From Acinetobacter parvus DSM 16617 = CIP 108168 (lineage in GTDB: Bacteria > Pseudomonadota > Gammaproteobacteria > Pseudomonadales > Moraxellaceae), in NCBI RefSeq assembly GCF_000368025.1, contig NZ_KB849212.1, positions 1,192,511 through 1,256,510 on the forward strand: 64,000 nt of DNA. The letters are read 5' to 3'. A model generated the notes under the pieces. It saw nothing but the letters and a program-made list of their open reading frames with translations, was not told the origin of the DNA and did not search any database. The translations under genes and the position numbers were made by a program. Positions 60,156-64,000 of the stretch are shown piece by piece. The number at the start of each line of letters is the position of its first letter. Within the stretch, counting starts at the first letter, position 1.

Positions 60156-62342
60156 TTAATGATTTCTGGTCAAGGTGTCATTAACAATTCTCGGGGTCAC
60201 AAAAATAAGTAGTTCACGTTTATTTTCAGTTTTCGAATCACGACGGAATAATTTTCCAAGATATGGAATATCACCCAAGAATGGTACTTTGGTTTGAGAG
60301 TTATTACTGGTTTCTTCAAAAATACCACCCAACACCACAGTTTCACCATTATCCACCAATACATTGGTATCAATAGCATTTTTATTGATGGTTAGCTGCC
60401 CTGTTGGTGTTGCAGGACCTGGCGAATCTTTTGTAATATTCAATTTCATCATCACCTTACCTTCAGGAGTAATGCTTGGGGTTACATCCAAACTGAGGGT
60501 GGCGTTAATAAATTCTGTCTTAGGTACCGCAGTTGCCCCAGAACCTGAAGAAGAGGCATATGGAATTTGTGTACCTGCCTCAATTTTTGCGGACTGTTTA
60601 TCTGCTGTCATTACTTTTGGTGTTGAAATGACTTCACCATAGCCATCTGCCTGTACAGCTGAAAGCTCTAAATCCAACATAAAGTCAGACAAGCTAATTA
60701 AGCCAAATGCAATACGACTGGCACCTGGCGTTACCGCTCCTAAATCCACATTCAAATTATCTGGACGTTCAATTGTATACTTATAACCACCTAACTCAGA
60801 ATCTTTCTCAGGTTCTCTCAAATTCCACAAGGTTGTATCACTTCCACCTACCAATAAATTCCTATTATTGGTAATTCCTTGAGAAAGCACACCCCACTTC
60901 ACCCCCATCTCTTTACTAAAATCGGTACTTGCACTGACAATACGTGCCTCAATCATCACTTGCTTAACCGACACATCCAATAAATCAACCATTTTACGAA
61001 TTTGATCAATTTTTTGTGACGTGTCATTAATAATCAGTGTATTCGTGCGAGGGTCAGTAGAAACCGTACCACGAGGACTCAATAAACTCCCAACACTATC
61101 TCCCAATGGATCAGCATTATTATTCGAACCTGAAGAGCTGTTACCTGAGCCACTATTTTTACCCTGAGTAATTAATTTCTCAATATCAGCAGCTTTTGCA
61201 TAACTAAGCTGAATATACTCTGTCTGCAATGGTGCCAGTTTAACGCTCTGTGCAATCGCTTTGGCTTCTTCTTCTTCTGCCTTAATTAACTCAGAAACAG
61301 GTGCAATCCAGATCACATTGCCATTACGGCGCTTATCCAAATTCTTGGTTTTTAATACAATATCCAGAGCCTGATCCCAAGGCACATCTTTCAAACGCAG
61401 CGTAATATTACCTTGTACGGTATCAGCTGCCACCATATTGATGCCAGTGAAATCTGCAAGAAGTTGTAAGACACGGCGTACTTCGATATCCTGAAAATCT
61501 AAAGAAATCTTATTACCTGTATAGATTTGTGATTTTGCTTTTGCTGGAGATTTATCCTCTGGACGTTTTAAACTAATCGTTAATTTATTTTCTGCCTGAT
61601 AAGCCATATATTCATAACTGCCTGCAGACTGAATGGTGATCACACCATTACCTTTATCATTATAAGCATCCACACTGGCAACAGGGGTAGCAAAGTCATT
61701 GGTATTTAAACGACGTGCCAAGTGAGCTGGAATTTTATTGCCCATTGTGCGCACCACAATCTTACTACCTTGTTGCTGTACATCAACAGGGGTATTACCT
61801 CCCAAAAGGTCGATGACAACCAAGCCCTCGCCATCCTTGCCTCGTTGAAATCCAATATTAGATACGCCTTGTTGAGGCTGACGTGCTACCGTAGGCGCAT
61901 TCGTTGCCGATGGTCGAACTGAATTAATTTTAAGAACAAAGGTGTTTCCCTCTACACGTGTGGTAAATGCACCTGCATCCTTTAAGTTCACAATGACACG
62001 AGAGCGCTGATCATCCGCAGCAACCTCAATGGAACTTGCCTCGCTGGTTGAAACTGGTATCGAGGTCTGTTTTAAACTTTGTTGTGCCTTATCAAAATCC
62101 AGGATCAAGCGGGAAGGTTGCTCAAGCTGATAGGCCTGTGGCTGAGGCGGCAAACCATTAAACATGACACGGATTTCTGTACCCTGATCGGCCAAACTCA
62201 TTGGCACAATATTGGTCATACTCACTTGTGCTGATGCAACCTGCATGATTGCGATGGCAACAGCACCCATAGAAAACTGACGGAATGCATGATTCATGGT
62301 CTTCGCTTCCCCAAATAAAGAATCTTTAAACTGTTTTTTCAT
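60156..62342 (-). CDS. pilQ: Type IV pilus secretin PilQ
   Basis: Outer-membrane secretin through which the pilus passes, 728 residues. The N-terminal AMIN domains bind peptidoglycan (EQPSRLILDFDKAQQSLKQT). N0/N1 domains contain ISLDFQDIEVRRVLQLLADF, and the secretin core contains LIINDTSQKIDQIRKMVDLL and VKQVMIEARIVSAS. The C-terminal gate is NGETVVLGGIFEE followed by KVPFLGDIPYLGKLFRRDSK. The ATG at 62342 follows AAGGGA. An internal ATG at 62297 also has a GGGGAA site and gives a tidier signal peptide, so either start is possible. Confidence 0.95.
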   Translation of the reverse strand: MKKQFKDSLFGEAKTMNHAFRQFSMGAVAIAIMQVASAQVSMTNIVPMSLADQGTEIRVMFNGLPPQPQAYQLEQPSRLILDFDKAQQSLKQTSIPVSTSEASSIEVAADDQRSRVIVNLKDAGAFTTRVEGNTFVLKINSVRPSATNAPTVARQPQQGVSNIGFQRGKDGEGLVVIDLLGGNTPVDVQQQGSKIVVRTMGNKIPAHLARRLNTNDFATPVASVDAYNDKGNGVITIQSAGSYEYMAYQAENKLTISLKRPEDKSPAKAKSQIYTGNKISLDFQDIEVRRVLQLLADFTGINMVAADTVQGNITLRLKDVPWDQALDIVLKTKNLDKRRNGNVIWIAPVSELIKAEEEEAKAIAQSVKLAPLQTEYIQLSYAKAADIEKLITQGKNSGSGNSSSGSNNNADPLGDSVGSLLSPRGTVSTDPRTNTLIINDTSQKIDQIRKMVDLLDVSVKQVMIEARIVSASTDFSKEMGVKWGVLSQGITNNRNLLVGGSDTTLWNLREPEKDSELGGYKYTIERPDNLNVDLGAVTPGASRIAFGLISLSDFMLDLELSAVQADGYGEVISTPKVMTADKQSAKIEAGTQIPYASSSGSGATAVPKTEFINATLSLDVTPSITPEGKVMMKLNITKDSPGPATPTGQLTINKNAIDTNVLVDNGETVVLGGIFEETSNNSQTKVPFLGDIPYLGKLFRRDSKTENKRELLIFVTPRIVNDTLTRNH

Positions 62343-62357
62343 TGTTATTCCCTTAAT

Positions 62358-62885
62358 CTACTGTGCTGGTCCAATTAAAACGAGTGTTCTAGGCCTTTCC
62401 ACATAACCCTCTCGCCCATCTGGCACAATCTCCACCAAATCAATCTGAGTTGGACTAATTTTAATAATACGTCCCTGATTCATACCCAGATAACTACCTA
62501 CCTGAACACGCTCAATCTGTCCATCAGGCGTTTGGATTAAGGCAATTGTATCATTGGATTTACCGCGCATACTGCCTTTCATAATCAGCGATTCCAAAGC
62601 ATAACTCTCTAATGGCTGTGGCTGACGATTAAAATTAGGATAAACACGCTTACCTGCCATAATCTTAAGTTCAGCAGCCAGAGAACTTGGCATAAACGGG
62701 CTTTTTAACTGATGTGCTGCATAGTTAAATAATGGTACAGGTATAAATATAGGTGCAGGTTCAATCGGTAAAGGTGGCTGATTGCGAATTTCTGCCATCT
62801 GTTGATTGACTGCATCAATACGCGAATCACATCCGATCAACGACATGCCAATGAAGAAACATAGTAACAACTTATACTGGTTCAT
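62358..62885 (-). CDS. pilP: Type IV pilus assembly lipoprotein PilP
   Basis: A 175-residue inner-membrane lipoprotein that links PilN/PilO to the secretin. The lipobox is SLIGC (Cys about residue 19), followed by a Pro-rich linker (QPPLPIEPAPIFIPVPLFNY). The C-terminal beta-sandwich has SYALESLIMKGSMRGKSNDT, ALIQTPDGQIERVQVGSYLG and NQGRIIKISPTQIDLVEIV. It begins two bases after the pilO stop. Confidence 0.93.
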   Translation of the reverse strand: MNQYKLLLCFFIGMSLIGCDSRIDAVNQQMAEIRNQPPLPIEPAPIFIPVPLFNYAAHQLKSPFMPSSLAAELKIMAGKRVYPNFNRQPQPLESYALESLIMKGSMRGKSNDTIALIQTPDGQIERVQVGSYLGMNQGRIIKISPTQIDLVEIVPDGREGYVERPRTLVLIGPAQ

Positions 62886-62887
62886 TA

Positions 62888-63634
62888 TTACTCTCCTCCC
62901 TGAGCAGGTGTAGGTTGATTACTACCTGTTTGAGGTGCAGCAACCGTATCACTATTTGTTTGCTCATCCGCACCGACATAGCGATAAGTTTTTGCTTTTA
63001 CCGTATAATTAATGACTGGAATATCAGATTTTTTCTCAGTATCTTGTTTTGCTTCAACCGTAAAATCATGCAAGGTTACAATACGTGGCAAGGCAACAAT
63101 CCCAGTTGTAAACGCCCCAAATGCATGATAATCCCCCGTAGCTTCAATACTAATGGGCTGCTCAATGAAAAACTCTTGCTTAACTTCATTTTCCAGACGA
63201 ATATTTTTAAACTTCAAGCCAGAGTTCACACCAGTCAAGTTAATGTCTTCAACCAGACTTGGAATTTCAGTCTCTTTAGGTAACTGTTCCAATTGCTGAT
63301 TAAAGTTTGCTTCCATTTCCTGCAATTGTGTTTGATATTGTTGCAAATTACGCAGTTTTGAGTCTTTCTCCTTAAACTCATTCAGCAAGCTCTGCTCTTT
63401 TGCCTGTGCATTTGCGATTTCCTCCAACTGTGACTTGATCACCACAAAATAGCCAAGCGCAAGCACAGCCAGAAAAATAAAAATCCAGCAGGTTATTTTG
63501 ACAGACGCAGGCCAGCTACCGTAGTTATTCATATCCAACGTATTAAATTGTTGGAAGAACTGCTCTACAGTCATCTTCTTTTTCTTGATCGCCACCGTCT
63601 CTTGATTTAAATCATCTGACTTCTCTAAGTTCAT
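62888..63634 (-). CDS. pilO: Type IV pilus inner-membrane protein PilO
   Basis: A 248-residue alignment subcomplex protein. A cytoplasmic N terminus contains TVEQFFQQFNTLDMNNYGSW. One membrane helix follows (WIFIFLAVLALGYFVVIKSQ), then a coiled coil (NAQAKEQSLLNEFKEKDSKL). The periplasmic ferredoxin-like domain shows PTEIPSLVEDI-type sequence and VNSGLKFKNIRLENEVKQEF. The start overlaps the pilN stop by four bases (ATGA). It forms a heterodimer with PilN. Confidence 0.93.
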   Translation of the reverse strand: MNLEKSDDLNQETVAIKKKKMTVEQFFQQFNTLDMNNYGSWPASVKITCWIFIFLAVLALGYFVVIKSQLEEIANAQAKEQSLLNEFKEKDSKLRNLQQYQTQLQEMEANFNQQLEQLPKETEIPSLVEDINLTGVNSGLKFKNIRLENEVKQEFFIEQPISIEATGDYHAFGAFTTGIVALPRIVTLHDFTVEAKQDTEKKSDIPVINYTVKAKTYRYVGADEQTNSDTVAAPQTGSNQPTPAQGGE

Positions 63635-64000
63635 TGCGCCACTCCTGATGCTGCTGGATCAGCTTCCGCAGTTGTCCCTATTTCCCCTAAATCCACGGTT
63701 ACAACAAAGCTTCCATAGTTTTCTTCAACACGTGGCACAAGAGATGCTGCTGTTTTATCTTTTTTCTCTTCAGCTGCCAGAAATGAATTCATAAAGGCAT
63801 TGCGATACCAAGGTGATGCCTCAAGATTACGCAACAGTTCAGCCACTGTATTTGGACTTTCCGCCTTTCCTTCAATGGTGAACTTATCCCCTGTACGGGT
63901 AAATTTAGTAAGATACATGGTTGGCGGTGTCACACGTACCAGTTCATCAACCAGACGCACGGTTATTGGACGTTGCCCCTGCAATCCCTGAATCAATTTC
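63631..64000 (-). CDS. pilN: Type IV pilus inner-membrane protein PilN, C-terminal part
   Basis: About the last 122 residues are visible; the N terminus lies beyond the window edge. The segment RPITVRLVDELVRVTPPTMY is the PilN/Fimbrial_PilN core after the coiled coil, followed by EGKAESPNTVAELLRNLEAS and a Thr/Ala-rich tail. It overlaps pilO by four bases. PilM, which binds the PilN N terminus, is expected just outside the window on the same strand. Confidence 0.9.
   Translation of the reverse strand, partial: KLIQGLQGQRPITVRLVDELVRVTPPTMYLTKFTRTGDKFTIEGKAESPNTVAELLRNLEASPWYRNAFMNSFLAAEEKKDKTAASLVPRVEENYGSFVVTVDLGEIGTTAEADPAASGVAQ

Noticed and set aside
1..64000. CRISPR arrays, rRNA, tRNA or prophage
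   Set aside because: No regularly spaced repeats, rRNA blocks, tRNA cloverleaf sequences or phage structural genes were seen in any intergenic region.

Overview
The window is a chromosomal segment of an Acinetobacter species (Moraxellaceae, Gammaproteobacteria). The evidence is the lipBA order with the lipase chaperone first, the competence/type IV pilus block fimT-pilV-pilW-pilX-pilY1-pilE, pilA followed by its own O-oligosaccharyltransferase, the pilNOPQ-aroK-aroB-SPOR-gltB-gltD order, a hydrolase-only SpoT, and an ISAba1-like insertion-sequence end at the left edge. No rRNA, tRNA, integrase or CRISPR array was seen.

Layout. 1-262 is the 3' end of an IS4-family element. 368-3471 is glyQS with its own promoter and terminator. 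3603-4904 is a three-gene AT-rich cassette: an ADP-ribosyltransferase-like toxin, a small middle protein and a SecB-like chaperone. I read it as a CmdTAC-type toxin-antitoxin-chaperone defence system, and it is the most interesting item in the window. 5025-16819 is a mosaic of small envelope proteins, lipoproteins, methyltransferases, an orphan ParA, an AI-2E-family permease, SodC and a DUF4349-like lipoprotein. 16925-17370 is a broken mdaB fused to an IS3-family transposase tail. 17733-22372 holds a D-2-hydroxyglutarate dehydrogenase-like gene divergent from serA, then an N-terminally truncated EamA gene and an intact RhtA-like paralogue. 22399-28441 holds a hemerythrin gene, truB, the lipase chaperone and lipase, and the ribosomal operon rpsP-rimM-trmD-rplS.

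28586-35928 (minus) is the minor pilin/PilY1 operon. 36069-40978 holds ispH divergent from gmk, then rpoZ, spoT and ridA. 41151-42275 is an iron-storage pair (bfd, bfr), separated by a structured IS200/IS605-like remnant; the Bfr has lost most ferroxidase ligands but keeps the haem methionine. 42346-46539 (minus) is the pilin and protein glycosylation locus pilA-tfpO-tfpZ-pglL, with a sigma-54 promoter upstream of pilA. 46924-48489 is a tightly coupled SMC-like ATPase plus a PD-(D/E)XK-like nuclease, a candidate second defence module. 48533-50760 is lemA with two TPM-domain genes. 51137-57114 is gltBD, and 57575-64000 is damX-like, aroB, aroK, pilQ, pilP, pilO and partial pilN.

Functional links. 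Three separate loci (28.5-36 kb, 42.3-46.6 kb, 57.5-64 kb) supply the secretin and alignment complex, minor pilins and tip adhesin, and the major pilin with its glycosylation enzymes. Together these build the type IV pilus used for twitching and DNA uptake. All function calls rest on reading motifs and remembered families, since no database search was possible.
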